DNA of 64,000 bases from Paraburkholderia mimosarum LMG 23256 = NBRC 106338 (GCF_000739815.1 NZ_BBJJ01000029.1:1-64000); one strand, 5' to 3'; counted from the first letter of the stretch, positions 1 through 8,198 are shown. Program-made: numbers and translations. The notes: generated by a model not told the origin, from the letters alone.

Positions 1-762
1 AACCTGCAGCAGCACGTAGATCACGAGCGCGCACAGGATCGAGCCGATCACCGCGAACGGCACGCTCTTTGCCGGATTGCGCGCTTCGCCCGCGAGGTTG
101 ATCGGGCTCTGGAAGCCGTTGAACGCGAACACGATGCCGCTCGTGGCCACCGCCGTGAACACCGCCGACCAGCCGTACGGCGCGAACGTGGTCGTCTCGC
201 CGAAGTTCTCGTGGTGGAAGCTGCCCGCCATCAGGCCGGCGATCGTCAGGCCCGGGATGATGAACTTGAAGATCGTGATGGCGCTGTTGGCCCGCGCGAA
301 CAGCTTCACACCCCAGTAGTTGAGCATGAAGTAGATGACCACGAGGATCGCCGAGAGCCCGAGGCCTGAATGCGTCAACGATCCGTCGACGAACAGCGCA
401 TGCGCCCACTCATAGGGCCAGGTGCTCATGTACTGGATCGACGCTTCGGCTTCGATGGGAATCACCGAGACGATGGCGATCCAGTTCGCCCACGCGCTGA
501 TGAAGCCCACCAGGGCGCCGTGCGAGTAGCGCGCGTAACGGACCATGCCGCCCGACTCCGGGAACATCGCGCCGAGTTCGGCATAGGTGAGCGCAATGGC
601 CAGAATGACCACGGCGCCGATGATCCAGGCGCAAATGGCCGCCGGACCTGCGATTTTCGCCGCCTTCCACGCGCCGAACAGCCAGCCCGAACCGATGATC
701 GACCCGAGGCCGGTGAACATCAGCGCGAACGGGCCGATGTTCCGTTGAATAGAACTTTTCAC
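1..762 (-). CDS. APC-family amino acid permease, 3' part outside window
   Basis: Inner-membrane amino acid transporter of the amino acid-polyamine-organocation superfamily; the substrate cannot be told from sequence. The first 254 codons are present and the gene runs off the left edge. Translation of the minus strand gives a run of hydrophobic segments. Near residue 15 it has the family's TM1 signature GSIIGSGWLFG, followed by AELGAMFPESGG, typical of TM2 and the loop after it. The start is a GTG at 762 with AGGAG five bases upstream (768-772); no ATG upstream fits better. The gene is divergent from cspA across a 433-base gap. A shorter permease subgroup or a glutamate:GABA antiporter-like protein are possible alternatives. 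Confidence 0.85.
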   Translation of the reverse strand, partial: MKSSIQRNIGPFALMFTGLGSIIGSGWLFGAWKAAKIAGPAAICAWIIGAVVILAIALTYAELGAMFPESGGMVRYARYSHGALVGFISAWANWIAIVSVIPIEAEASIQYMSTWPYEWAHALFVDGSLTHSGLGLSAILVVIYFMLNYWGVKLFARANSAITIFKFIIPGLTIAGLMAGSFHHENFGETTTFAPYGWSAVFTAVATSGIVFAFNGFQSPINLAGEARNPAKSVPFAVIGSILCALVIYVLLQV

Positions 763-1023
763 GTCTTCTCCTGTATCGAGAGCAGCTCGACAACGCGTTT
801 TTCCCGTCTGTTGTGCGGGCGGGTTTGCCGCGGTTGCCGTACCTCCACGCGTAGGATTGCGCCTGTAGGCGCAACTTCAGCGCGGCGCGTAGTTTAACCG
901 GTTGCACCTGCGAAAAGCGCCGAAAAAATCGGCCTAATACAAAAAAGTCATTTGCTTATCAAGCTTTGTAAGGTTTTGTTTCGACCCTGAAGCAAAAAAC
1001 ATGAAGATTGGCGGGGGTCCTAG

Positions 1024-1052
1024 TTGACGTTCCAGGCGATTAGCCGTATAAA
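1024..1052 (+). promoter_or_regulatory. Sigma-70-type promoter of cspA, long 5' leader
   Basis: TTGACG at 1024-1029 and TATAAA at 1047-1052 are separated by exactly 17 bases. Transcription should begin near 1059, giving a leader of about 135 nt before the cspA ATG at 1196. Long structured leaders are typical of cold-shock genes, where they act as RNA thermosensors; that this one does is inference. The rest of the 763-1195 gap (433 bases) holds an A/T-rich patch around 930-1000 and no convincing gene. Confidence 0.65.
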
Positions 1053-1195
1053 GTTCGGGCAGGATTTCAAGCGGCGAGTGTGAATTGGTCTTTCGTAGTT
1101 CGCCCATCAACGGTACTCCGGCTGGTCCCATACCCCTTCCTTGATTTTCGTGCACCTCTCGGGCTTCGGCCTTCATTCATTTTTAGGAAAGTAAT

Positions 1196-1399
1196 ATGGA
1201 AACCGGTACCGTCAAGTGGTTCAATGACGCAAAGGGCTTTGGCTTTATCACTCCGGATGGCGGCGGCGAAGACCTGTTCGCGCACTTCTCGGAAATCAAG
1301 GTTGACGGCTTCAAGACGCTGCAAGAGAACCAAAAGGTTCAATTCGAAGTCCGCACGGGCCCGAAGGGCAAGCAAGCTGCCAACATCAAGCCGGTCTAA
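1196..1399 (+). CDS. cspA: CspA-family cold-shock protein
   Basis: Small single-stranded nucleic-acid-binding protein that melts RNA secondary structure, acting as an RNA chaperone in the cytoplasm. At 67 residues it is the usual length for the family and is a single OB-fold. It starts METGTVKWFNDAKGFGFI, which includes RNP1 (KGFGFI); RNP2 appears as LFAHF where E. coli CspA has VFVHF. The ATG follows an AGGAAAG ribosome-binding site at about 1187. The gene is monocistronic, with its own promoter upstream and a strong terminator downstream. Several paralogues are normal in this group, so whether this copy is cold-induced cannot be read from the protein. Confidence 0.97.
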   Translation: METGTVKWFNDAKGFGFITPDGGGEDLFAHFSEIKVDGFKTLQENQKVQFEVRTGPKGKQAANIKPV

Positions 1400-1476
1400 G
1401 TACTGCGCTCATTGGTCTGCTACCGCTTTCGGGATCCGAACGCAGTCTTGCGTGGATCCTGACTAGCGAGCCTGCC

Positions 1477-1514
1477 AAAAAACCCCACGCTTCTTCCCGA
1501 AGGTGGGGTTTTTT
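1477..1514. terminator. Bidirectional rho-independent terminator after cspA
   Basis: A perfect 12-base inverted repeat pairs AAAAAACCCCAC (1477-1488) with GTGGGGTTTTTT (1503-1514) around a 14-base loop. A and T tracts flank both sides, so it can end cspA (plus) and the Hsp70-like gene (minus, stop at 1574). Confidence 0.9.
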
Positions 1515-1573
1515 CTCGCCTCGTTTTTCTGCTTGTCAGGGGTTTTCACACGGCGCATGGGCGCCTGAAGCTT

Positions 1574-2833
1574 CTAGCCGTACAGGCGCTGCGCGTGAAT
1601 GCCAAGGCCAGTCGCCACGCTGGCGAGGCGGTCGCCGAACACCGCCTGCGACTGCGGAAACGCCTCCGCCAGCGCCTGAGTCAAGAACACGAGGCCGGTC
1701 GAGCCCCCCGTGAAGTAGAGCGCACTGACCTGCGCTGGCGCGACGCCCGCCATCTGCACCGTCTCGCGCGCAGCCTGCACGATGCGACGCGTCTCTTCGC
1801 GTCCCGCCTCGACGAGTTGCGCATCGCCGAACGCGAGGCGCAAATCCGTCTCGACCGCTTCGAGATCGATCATCGTCTCCCCACCCGCCGAAACGCCGAT
1901 CTTCGCCTCCTCGGCGCGCGCCGTGAGCGCGTGCCCCAGACGAGCGTCGACCACGCGCATCAGCCGGTCGTGGTGGCGCGTGTCCGGGTACAGATGACGC
2001 ATCAGCTTGAGCTCGGTGGCGCGCTTGGGCGTGTAGATCGTGTTGATGAGGTGCCAGGTCGCCAGATCGAAATAGATGCGGTTCGGCACCTCGCGGCCCT
2101 CGGGGTCGAGCGACTGGTAGCCGAGTTCTCGCAGGATGGTCGCCAGTTCGACGCGGCGGTCGAAGTCCGTGCCGGCCACGTGCACGCCGTGGTGCGCGAG
2201 CACGTCGTCCTTGCGCTCGAGCCGCGTCATGCGATCGGGCCCCACGCGCACGAGCGAGAAGTCCGAAGTCCCGCCGCCGATGTCCGCCACGAGCACGAGC
2301 CCTTCTTGCGCGAGCCGCGACTCGTAATCGAATGCCGCCGCGATCGGCTCGTACTGGAATTCGATCTCGCGAAAGCCCACGCGACGCGCCGCCGCTTCGA
2401 GCTGATCCTGCGCGAGCTGGTCGGCACGCGAATCCTCGTCGACGAAGAACACGGGGCGCCCGAGCACCGCGCGCGTGATCGGCGTGCCCGAGCAGCGTTC
2501 GGCGCTGCGTTTCAGGTGCTCGAGAAAGATCGTGATGATCTCGGTATAGGGAATCGCGCTGCCGTCGCCCAGGTCGGTCGTGCTCTCGGCGAGCGGCGAG
2601 CCGAGGATGCTCTTCATCGAGCGCATCAAGCGGCCGTCGAAGCCATCGATATAGGACGCGATCGCCGCGCGCCCGAATTCGCGCGTGTGTTCGTCGACGT
2701 TGAAGAAAACCGCCGTGGGCAAGGTGGTGTGGTCGCCTTCCACCGGCGCGAGGCGCATGGCGCCGTCGGCGGCTGCCGGCAGCGCCACCGCCGAATTGGA
2801 GGTTCCGAAGTCAATCGCGCAGAAGCTGGTCAT
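1574..2833 (-). CDS. Hsp70-family protein consisting of the ATPase domain only (YegD-like)
   Basis: Actin/Hsp70-fold ATPase, probably a chaperone relative. Phosphate-1 motif DFGTSNSAVAL lies at residues 8-18, phosphate-2 motif ADIGGGTSDFSLV near 185, and the adenosine loop FTGGSTGLVFLTQAL near 370. The 419 residues are filled by the nucleotide-binding domain; the beta-sandwich substrate-binding domain and helical lid of DnaK (about 640 aa) are missing. This matches E. coli YegD (about 450 aa), whose client is unknown. The ATG at 2833 is immediately before the conserved N-terminus. It stands alone, convergent with cspA, and probably shares that gene's terminator. It is not DnaK, and the lack of a J-protein or GrpE gene beside it leaves the role open. 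Confidence 0.88.
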   Translation of the reverse strand: MTSFCAIDFGTSNSAVALPAAADGAMRLAPVEGDHTTLPTAVFFNVDEHTREFGRAAIASYIDGFDGRLMRSMKSILGSPLAESTTDLGDGSAIPYTEIITIFLEHLKRSAERCSGTPITRAVLGRPVFFVDEDSRADQLAQDQLEAAARRVGFREIEFQYEPIAAAFDYESRLAQEGLVLVADIGGGTSDFSLVRVGPDRMTRLERKDDVLAHHGVHVAGTDFDRRVELATILRELGYQSLDPEGREVPNRIYFDLATWHLINTIYTPKRATELKLMRHLYPDTRHHDRLMRVVDARLGHALTARAEEAKIGVSAGGETMIDLEAVETDLRLAFGDAQLVEAGREETRRIVQAARETVQMAGVAPAQVSALYFTGGSTGLVFLTQALAEAFPQSQAVFGDRLASVATGLGIHAQRLYG

Positions 2834-2947
2834 GGCAAGGGCGCGCCGCAGCGAATGCGCGCGCGAGAGAGGAAAGGTCGGGGGGATCGGCTTTGTAACA
2901 CGAAAGCGCGGCGCGGGGCAACCGGCGGCCCATGATGCGGCCCTGCA

Positions 2948-2977
2948 AGAAAAAACGCGCGGACGGCGCCGCGCGTT
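2948..2977 (-). terminator. Rho-independent terminator of the nitroreductase gene
   Basis: Read on the minus strand, a 9-base stem (2969-2977 with 2954-2962) and 6-base loop are followed by a T tract (A-run at 2949-2955 on plus). It lies about 50 bases after the nitroreductase stop codon. Confidence 0.8.
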
Positions 2978-3029
2978 TCACTCGGGAACGACCTGCAACG
3001 CCACAGCGGCGCGCAGCTACCCGCCCGAA

Positions 3030-3632
3030 TCAGCCCTTGAACGGGTGCTTCCATGCGTTCTCATAGGCGATTTCGCCCACCGCCGAGCGCGTGCGCTCCG
3101 CCTTCTCCCGGTCGCGCAGCACCGGCTCCAGCTTCTCGGCTTCGCCGTAGTGGCCGATCGAGATGATCGCGAGCGGCTCCACGTCGTTCGGCAGCGCGAA
3201 CTCCTTGCGGAACGCCTGCACGTCGAAACCGCTCATCTGGTGCGCAGCGAGGCCCAGTGCATGCGCCTGCAGCACGAGCGACATCGCCGCGGCGCCCGCG
3301 TCGTACTGCGCCGTGCGGTTGACTTCGCCCTTGGCGTTGAGCGTTTGCGCCGTCACCGCGATCAGCACCGGCGCGGGCGCATTCCATTGCTGGTTGAACG
3401 GCACGAGTGTCGCGAAGGCGCGCTTGAACGCGGTTTCGTCGACATTGCGGTCGAACACGATAAAGCGCCACGGCTGCTGATTGTAGCCCGAGGGCGCCCA
3501 GCGCGCCGCCTCGATCACCGCGTGTAGCGCCTCGCGGCTCACCGGCTCGCTCGAATAGGCGCGCGGGCTCCAGCGGCCGGCGATGAGTTCGTGAATGGGC
3601 ACGGCTGTCGGTGCGGGTTTGTGCTTCGTCAT
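3030..3632 (-). CDS. Nitroreductase-family flavoprotein
   Basis: Predicted FMN-dependent NAD(P)H oxidoreductase of the nitroreductase fold, usually dimeric and cytoplasmic. At 200 residues it is normal for the family. Near the N-terminus RWSPRAYSSEPVS matches the conserved R-x-S-x-R phosphate-binding segment for FMN, followed by ARWAPSGYNQQPWRF, the typical AxxAPSxxNxQPWxF motif. The natural substrate is not predictable: family members reduce nitroaromatics, quinones or enones. It is monocistronic with a clear terminator. The 180-base gap upstream contains a 9-base inverted repeat (3713-3721 with 3736-3744) without a T tract. Confidence 0.92.
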   Translation of the reverse strand: MTKHKPAPTAVPIHELIAGRWSPRAYSSEPVSREALHAVIEAARWAPSGYNQQPWRFIVFDRNVDETAFKRAFATLVPFNQQWNAPAPVLIAVTAQTLNAKGEVNRTAQYDAGAAAMSLVLQAHALGLAAHQMSGFDVQAFRKEFALPNDVEPLAIISIGHYGEAEKLEPVLRDREKAERTRSAVGEIAYENAWKHPFKG

Positions 3633-3812
3633 GCCTTGTGTGTCCTTGGGTTGGAGGGCGGCGTGCCCCGGGGGTCACTAGCATAACCGTAGCGCGCGAA
3701 ATACGCTCGAACCCGAAGGGCGACGCTTGCGCTTTGCCCTTCGGATGCGCATGCGCAGTACGCGGGCGCGCGGAATTGACACATGCGCGTGACGGCGCGC
3801 CCGCGAGCCGCG

Positions 3813-5096
3813 TCAGGCCGTCTGCACGCTCACCGTTTGCGGCCCGCGATTGATCCGCAGCACGAGGAAGGACGCCACGATGCACAAGCCGCCCGAAATC
3901 ATCGACGCCACCGTATAGGTCCCGAGGCTCGAGCGCAGCAGGCCCGCGCCGAACGCAGCAAACGCCGCGCCGAGTTGATGGCCCGCCACGACCCAGCCGA
4001 ACACGATCGGCGCGCGCTCCTTGCCGTACACGTCGGTGGCGAGGCGCACCGTCGGCGGGACGGTCGCGATCCAGTCGAGGCCGTAGAACACCGCGAAAAT
4101 CGGCAAGCCGAAGAAGTCGATGCCGAACGCATGCGGCAGATAGATCAGCGAAAGGCCGCGCAGACCGTAGTACCAGAACAGCAACAGGCGGCTGTTGAAG
4201 CGGTCCGAGAGCCAGCCGGAGAGCGTCGTGCCGAACAGGTCGAAGATGCCCATCGTCGCGAGCAGCGAAGCGCCCTGCACTTCGGTCATGCCGTAGTCGC
4301 CGCACATGGCGATGAGGTGCGTGCCCACATAGCCGTTGGTACTCGCGCCGCAAATGAAAAAGCTGAAGAAGAGCAGCCAGAAGTCGCGCGTGCGGCTGGC
4401 CGAGAAGAGCGCGTCAAACGCGATCTTCAGCGGATTTTGCTGCGGAGCGGGCGGTGCGACGGGGGTGGTTTCGTCTTCGCCGAACGGACGCAGATTCACA
4501 CTGGCGGGCCGCTCGGGCAACAGGAACAGCACGAGCGGCAGGACCACGGCGGCTGCCGCCGCGACCACGAGCACCACCGGCTGCCAGCCGTACTTCTGGG
4601 CAATGGCCGCGAGGAACGGCAGAAACACGAGCTGCCCGGTGGCCGAACTCGCCGTGAGGATGCCCATTGCAAGGCCCCGGTGCGAGTGGAACCAGCGCGT
4701 GACGACCGTGGCCGAAAGCGAGAGCGCGGCCACGCCGGTTGAGCCGCCCACCATCACGCCCCAGATCAGGATCATCTGCCACGGATGCGTCATCAGCGCG
4801 GAAAGCGCCACGCCCGCCGCCATGGCGGCGAGCGCCGCGAGCAGCGTGGGCCGCACGCCGAAGCGCTGCATCGCCGCCGCTGCGAACGGGCCCATCAGGC
4901 CGTAGAGCGCAATGTTCACCGAAATGGCAAGTGAGATGGTCGCCCGGCTCCAGCCGAACTGATGCTCGAGCGGCACCATCATCACGCTCGGCGTCGCGCG
5001 CGTGCCGGCCGCGGCCAGCAGCACCAGAAACACCACCGCCACGACGAGCCATCCATAGTGGAAACGCCCGACTATTCGCCTCGCTGCCCAGTTCAT
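3813..5096 (-). CDS. MFS transporter (427 aa)
   Basis: Major facilitator superfamily permease with about 12 hydrophobic helices. The first is in FHYGWLVVAVVFLVLLAAAG, and a second six-helix half begins near residue 225. Between the halves there is a cytoplasmic loop rich in Pro and charged residues. The overall pattern resembles the oxalate/monocarboxylate-type MFS proteins, but the substrate is unproven. The ATG at 5096 has AGGAG upstream. It is transcribed away from a TetR-family gene (ATG 5292) over a 195-base gap holding two palindromic operator-like sites, so that regulator probably controls it. Downstream on the same strand lies the unrelated nitroreductase gene. Confidence 0.92.
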   Translation of the reverse strand: MNWAARRIVGRFHYGWLVVAVVFLVLLAAAGTRATPSVMMVPLEHQFGWSRATISLAISVNIALYGLMGPFAAAAMQRFGVRPTLLAALAAMAAGVALSALMTHPWQMILIWGVMVGGSTGVAALSLSATVVTRWFHSHRGLAMGILTASSATGQLVFLPFLAAIAQKYGWQPVVLVVAAAAAVVLPLVLFLLPERPASVNLRPFGEDETTPVAPPAPQQNPLKIAFDALFSASRTRDFWLLFFSFFICGASTNGYVGTHLIAMCGDYGMTEVQGASLLATMGIFDLFGTTLSGWLSDRFNSRLLLFWYYGLRGLSLIYLPHAFGIDFFGLPIFAVFYGLDWIATVPPTVRLATDVYGKERAPIVFGWVVAGHQLGAAFAAFGAGLLRSSLGTYTVASMISGGLCIVASFLVLRINRGPQTVSVQTA

Positions 5097-5207
5097 TGCT
5101 GCTCCTGTTACGCCGCGGTGGGATGCACGCGCAGTTTCTCGTTGATCGCTGGTTGAAGGTTCTGTGCCTGAGCCCGCGTGGCTGCGTCAATTCGCCATCG
5201 CCGGATT

Positions 5208-5223
5208 GTTACCGATCGGTCAC
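5208..5223. promoter_or_regulatory. Operator-like palindrome 1 for the TetR-family regulator
   Basis: GTTACCGATCGGTCAC is an almost perfect palindrome (one mismatched pair) with core ACCGATCGGT. It shares the ACCGNTCGGT core with a second site whose centre is 34 bases away. Its place between divergent MFS and TetR genes is where TetR operators usually lie. Binding is inferred. Confidence 0.7.
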
Positions 5224-5241
5224 AAGTGTGTTGCGATAGTA

Positions 5242-5257
5242 GTTACCGCTCGGTAAC
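5242..5257. promoter_or_regulatory. Operator-like palindrome 2 for the TetR-family regulator
   Basis: GTTACCGCTCGGTAAC is a 7+7 perfect inverted repeat around CT. It is nearer the TetR gene, 35 bases before its ATG, and is therefore a likely autoregulatory site. Same core as site 1. Confidence 0.75.
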
Positions 5258-5291
5258 ATGTCAAGCAAACCCCTGATCGCGAGATGCCCTC

Positions 5292-5942
5292 ATGAAACAC
5301 GAAGGCCACGACGAAACGCCGTCTTCCGCCGCCCGGACGAGCCGCCCGCGCGCGCAGACGGCCGGCGCGCGCGCGCACGAGCACCTGCTGCGCGCCGCCG
5401 ACGAGCTGTTCTACCGCGAGGGCGTGCGCGCAGTCGGCATCGAAGCGGTGGTCGAGCGAGCCGGTGTCAACAAGATGAGCCTGTACCGGCAGTTTTCGTC
5501 GAAGGACGATCTTGTCGTCGCGTACCTGCAGCGCTGCGATGTGCGCTTCTTCGAGCGCTTCGACGAAAGCCTCGCCAAGCATCCCGGCGAGCCCGCGAAG
5601 CAACTGGTGCAGTATTTCGAGGACCTGTCGCGCCGCGCTTCGGCGCCGGGCTATCGCGGCTGCCCGTTCGTGAACGTCGCGACCGAGTTTCCCGACCCCT
5701 CGCATCCCGCGCGGCGCAGTGTCGACAGCAACAAGAGCCGGCTCATGGCGCGGCTCGCTTCACTCGCGAAGGAGGCGGGCGCCAAAGACCCGGCCGCGCT
5801 CGCCGAGGAACTCGCGCTGCTGGTGGAAGGCATTTACGCCGCGAGCCAGACTTACGGTCCGGGCTGCGGCGCGATTCTCGCGGCACCGCGCATGGCGAAG
5901 CTGTTGATCGAGGCGGCGTGCCCCGGCGCCAGCTGCCCGTAA
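5292..5942 (+). CDS. TetR/AcrR-family transcriptional regulator
   Basis: One-component DNA-binding repressor of 216 residues. The N-terminal helix-turn-helix domain spans about residues 28-75: ADELFYREGVRAVGIEAVV is followed by a recognition segment AGVNKMSLYRQF, matching the TetR consensus. The C-terminal ligand and dimer domain contains CPFVNVATEF, found in a common TetR subgroup. The family represses its own gene and a neighbour until a small ligand binds. The divergent MFS transporter and two shared palindromes between the genes support that here. The ligand is unknown. The DUF1415 gene begins 9 bases after its stop and is probably co-transcribed. Confidence 0.93.
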   Translation: MKHEGHDETPSSAARTSRPRAQTAGARAHEHLLRAADELFYREGVRAVGIEAVVERAGVNKMSLYRQFSSKDDLVVAYLQRCDVRFFERFDESLAKHPGEPAKQLVQYFEDLSRRASAPGYRGCPFVNVATEFPDPSHPARRSVDSNKSRLMARLASLAKEAGAKDPAALAEELALLVEGIYAASQTYGPGCGAILAAPRMAKLLIEAACPGASCP

Positions 5943-5951
5943 AATGACACG

Positions 5952-6536
5952 ATGAACGAAACCGCTGCCCCATCGCCCGCTGCTCGCTCTTCCGATCACG
6001 CCGCCATTCTCGAAGCGACGCGCCATTGGCTCACGCGCGCCGTGATTGGCTTGAACCTCTGCCCGTTCGCGAAGAGCGTGCACGTGAAGAACCAGATCCG
6101 CTACGTCATCAGCGAGGCTACTGAACTGGAAGGCGTCCTCACCGATCTCGAACGAGAACTGCGAACGCTGGCTGAGGCGGACCCCGCGGAGATCGACACG
6201 ACGCTGTTGATCCTGCCCCACGCGCTCGCCGACTTCGCGGACTTCAACGACGCGACGTGGTTCGCCGAACGCCTCGTGCAGCAGTTGCGGCTGGAAGGCA
6301 CGTTACAGGTCGCGAGCTTCCATCCGGACTATCAGTTCGATGGCACCGCGCCCGACGACATCGAGAACTACACCAACCGTGCGCCGTATCCGATCCTGCA
6401 TCTGCTACGGGAAGCGAGCATCGAGCGCGCAGTCGAGGCGTTCCCGGACGCCGCCGACATTTACGAGCGCAATCAGGAAACGCTGCGCAAGCTCGGTCGC
6501 GACGGTTGGCGCGAGTGGATGAGCAAGCGCGACTGA
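5952..6536 (+). CDS. DUF1415 family protein
   Basis: Conserved protein of unknown function, 194 residues, recognised as DUF1415 by its N-terminal block WLTRAVIGLNLCPFAKSVH and by ASFHPDYQFDGTAPDDIENY and TNRAPYPILHLLRE further on. The Cys in LNLCPFAK and the His/Asp in FHPDYQF are conserved and could bind a ligand or metal, but no activity is established. It has no signal peptide or membrane segment. It starts 9 bases after the TetR gene, so the two are likely one transcript, although DUF1415 genes occur in many other contexts and a functional link is unproven. It is convergent with the methyltransferase gene ending at 6551. Confidence 0.88.
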   Translation: MNETAAPSPAARSSDHAAILEATRHWLTRAVIGLNLCPFAKSVHVKNQIRYVISEATELEGVLTDLERELRTLAEADPAEIDTTLLILPHALADFADFNDATWFAERLVQQLRLEGTLQVASFHPDYQFDGTAPDDIENYTNRAPYPILHLLREASIERAVEAFPDAADIYERNQETLRKLGRDGWREWMSKRD

Positions 6537-6550
6537 CGCCGCGCCAGTGA

Positions 6551-7414
6551 TCAGGCTTCGGTGACCGGCTCGGCGGCCGCCTCGCCGTCCTCGGTGAAAA
6601 AGCGTTCGCGCAGGTCCGCGAGCCCGAACGTATCGAGTATCTCGTTGAGCCGCGCTGCCGGACGGCGCCGCGGCAAATCCTTGTACTGGGCGATGATGAG
6701 TTCGTTCTTCATCGAGTGCTCCCAGCCCACCAGTTCCGTCACGCTCACCTGATAGCCGTGCGCCTCGAGCTGCAGGCAGCGCAGCACGTTCGTGATCTGG
6801 CTGCCGAATTCTCGCGTATGCAGCGGGTGACGCCAGATCTCGGCCAGCGCCTGCCCAAGCGACTTGCCCTTATTGCGGCGCAGCACACCGGCCACCTCCG
6901 CCTGGCAGCACGGCACGACCACGATATAGCGCGCGTGCTTTTTGAGCGCGAAGCGGATGGCGTCATCGGTGGCGGTGTCGCAGGCATGCAGCGCCGTCAC
7001 GATATCGACACTCGGCGGCAATTGCGGCGACGTGATGGACTCCGCAACGGACAGGTTTAGAAACGACATCCCACCAAAGCCCAGGCGTTCGGCGAGGGCC
7101 TGCGAGTGCCGCACGAGCTCGTCGCGCGTTTCAATGCCATAAATGTGTGACCTGTCGCGCTGATCCTTGAAGAAGAGGTCGTAGAGAATGAAGCCCAGAT
7201 AGGATTTGCCCGCCCCGTGATCGACAAGAGTCACGTCGCGGCCATCCTCCTTGAGATCCTTGAGCAGCGGCTCGATGAACTGGAACAGGTGGTACACCTG
7301 CTTCAGCTTGCGGCGGCTGTCCTGGTTCATCTTGCCGTCGCGCGTCAGGATGTGGAGCTCCTTCAGGAGTTCGACGGATTGATTGGGACGGACTTCGTAA
7401 GTCTTGCTTGACAT
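6551..7414 (-). CDS. SAM-dependent methyltransferase, METTL25/RRNAD1-like fold
   Basis: Class I methyltransferase-like protein of 287 residues. The SAM loop reads VDHGAGKSYLGFILYD around residue 65, unusual for having a lysine after the GxG-like turn. Farther on are ALHACDTATDDAI (about 145) and VVVPCCQAE (about 170). This combination is typical of the methyltransferase-32 group, which includes eukaryotic METTL25/RRNAD1 and bacterial relatives of unknown substrate. The first 50 residues are charged and helical. Its ATG is at 7414; convergent with DUF1415, with 14 bases between the stop codons. The substrate (RNA or protein) cannot be told. Confidence 0.78.
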   Translation of the reverse strand: MSSKTYEVRPNQSVELLKELHILTRDGKMNQDSRRKLKQVYHLFQFIEPLLKDLKEDGRDVTLVDHGAGKSYLGFILYDLFFKDQRDRSHIYGIETRDELVRHSQALAERLGFGGMSFLNLSVAESITSPQLPPSVDIVTALHACDTATDDAIRFALKKHARYIVVVPCCQAEVAGVLRRNKGKSLGQALAEIWRHPLHTREFGSQITNVLRCLQLEAHGYQVSVTELVGWEHSMKNELIIAQYKDLPRRRPAARLNEILDTFGLADLRERFFTEDGEAAAEPVTEA

Positions 7415-7794
7415 CGGCGTGATCGGATGAATGGCGAGGCCTGTCGCGAAACGTGCGACAGGCGACAGAAGGGTTGCGGTTTTCCTGTCATTTTACGAAA
7501 AAAGCTAGTCGAGGCTGTCGAACCCAGAAGAGCGGCCCGTGTCGTAACAGAGCCACTGCGATCCGCACCCTGACCCACGTGCGACCAGGAGGGAGGGGGT
7601 TGAGTAAAAGAGACACGAGGATTTTGTCCCCGATGCCCACAAAGGACCAAAACGTGGCGCGACCGGTCGGCATCGTATCGACGGGCTCGCATTGGGAGGT
7701 CGCACCGGGACTGCCGGTTGCGGTGAATCAGGCTGGCGCAGTCCTCGCTGCGCGAAGAGCGCTCGACGCTGTACGGCCTTGCATGGGGCATGCA
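7415..7794. other. 380-base intergenic region without a convincing gene
   Basis: Spacer between the divergent methyltransferase gene and a small hypothetical gene. It contains the promoters of both by position. The reading frame of the hypothetical gene stays open back to 7453, with another ATG at 7633, but the translation there (Arg/Ala/Gly-rich, no conserved look) does not resemble protein. No RNA gene or repeat seen. Confidence 0.5.
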
Positions 7795-8115
7795 ATGAAC
7801 ACGATACCTGACGGAAACGCAGAGCAAAAATTCCAGGAACTGCTTACGAAACTTCTCACGGTTCCCGACTGGACGGAAAAGCAGCAACTGGAGCTGGAAA
7901 TGGCGCGCGACATCTCGGTGGAGATGCTGCGAGTCGCGGAGAGCATGCGCGACGGCCCTTCGGATCTCGAGACTTGCCTGATTCTGCTGAAGTACGCGAA
8001 GGTGCTCGATTTCGTGATGTCGGCACTGGCATCGCGCCGCGATATCAAGCCGCAGACCCTGCGCGTGATTTTCAAGCTCGCAGGTCTCAAAGTCGACGAG
8101 GCCTATCCGGGGTAA
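7795..8115 (+). CDS. Conserved hypothetical small helical protein (106 aa)
   Basis: I do not recognise this gene. From the ATG at 7795 it encodes 106 residues beginning MNTIPDGNAEQKFQELL. The protein looks soluble and almost entirely alpha-helical, with heptad-like leucines (LLTKLLTVPDW, LELEMARDISVEMLRV) and a conserved-looking end (IFKLAGLKVDEAYPG). Charged and hydrophobic residues alternate as in a real protein, whereas the translation upstream of 7795 does not, which is why this start was chosen over the in-frame ATG at 7633. The ribosome-binding site is weak. A helical bundle or adaptor role is possible but speculative. Confidence 0.6.
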   Translation: MNTIPDGNAEQKFQELLTKLLTVPDWTEKQQLELEMARDISVEMLRVAESMRDGPSDLETCLILLKYAKVLDFVMSALASRRDIKPQTLRVIFKLAGLKVDEAYPG

Positions 8116-8182
8116 CGCCAATGTGAACCCGGAACGCCGGCGCGGCGGTTGCGCCGCCAGCGCCGCTGATCGACAGCCACAC

Positions 8183-8198
8183 GGGCCGCGAGCGGCCC
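8183..8198 (+). terminator. Possible hairpin terminator after the hypothetical gene
   Basis: GGGCCGC (8183-8189) pairs with GCGGCCC (8192-8198) around two bases. Only a weak T-rich stretch (CTTGTT) follows, so this could be a factor-dependent terminator or a simple hairpin. It lies between convergent genes. Confidence 0.35.

Noticed and set aside
1595..2935. 446-codon plus-strand frame opposite the Hsp70-like gene
   Set aside because: His/Arg/Asp/Val-rich translation typical of the antisense of a GC-rich gene, with no recognisable domain; the minus-strand gene has clear Hsp70 motifs.
3713..3744. Terminator for the MFS gene
   Set aside because: A 9-base inverted repeat exists but the loop is 14 bases and no T tract follows on the minus strand.
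7453..7794. Upstream extension of the small hypothetical gene to 7453 or 7633
   Set aside because: The extra codons do not look like protein and contain long Arg/Gly/Pro stretches; conserved-looking sequence starts at 7795.
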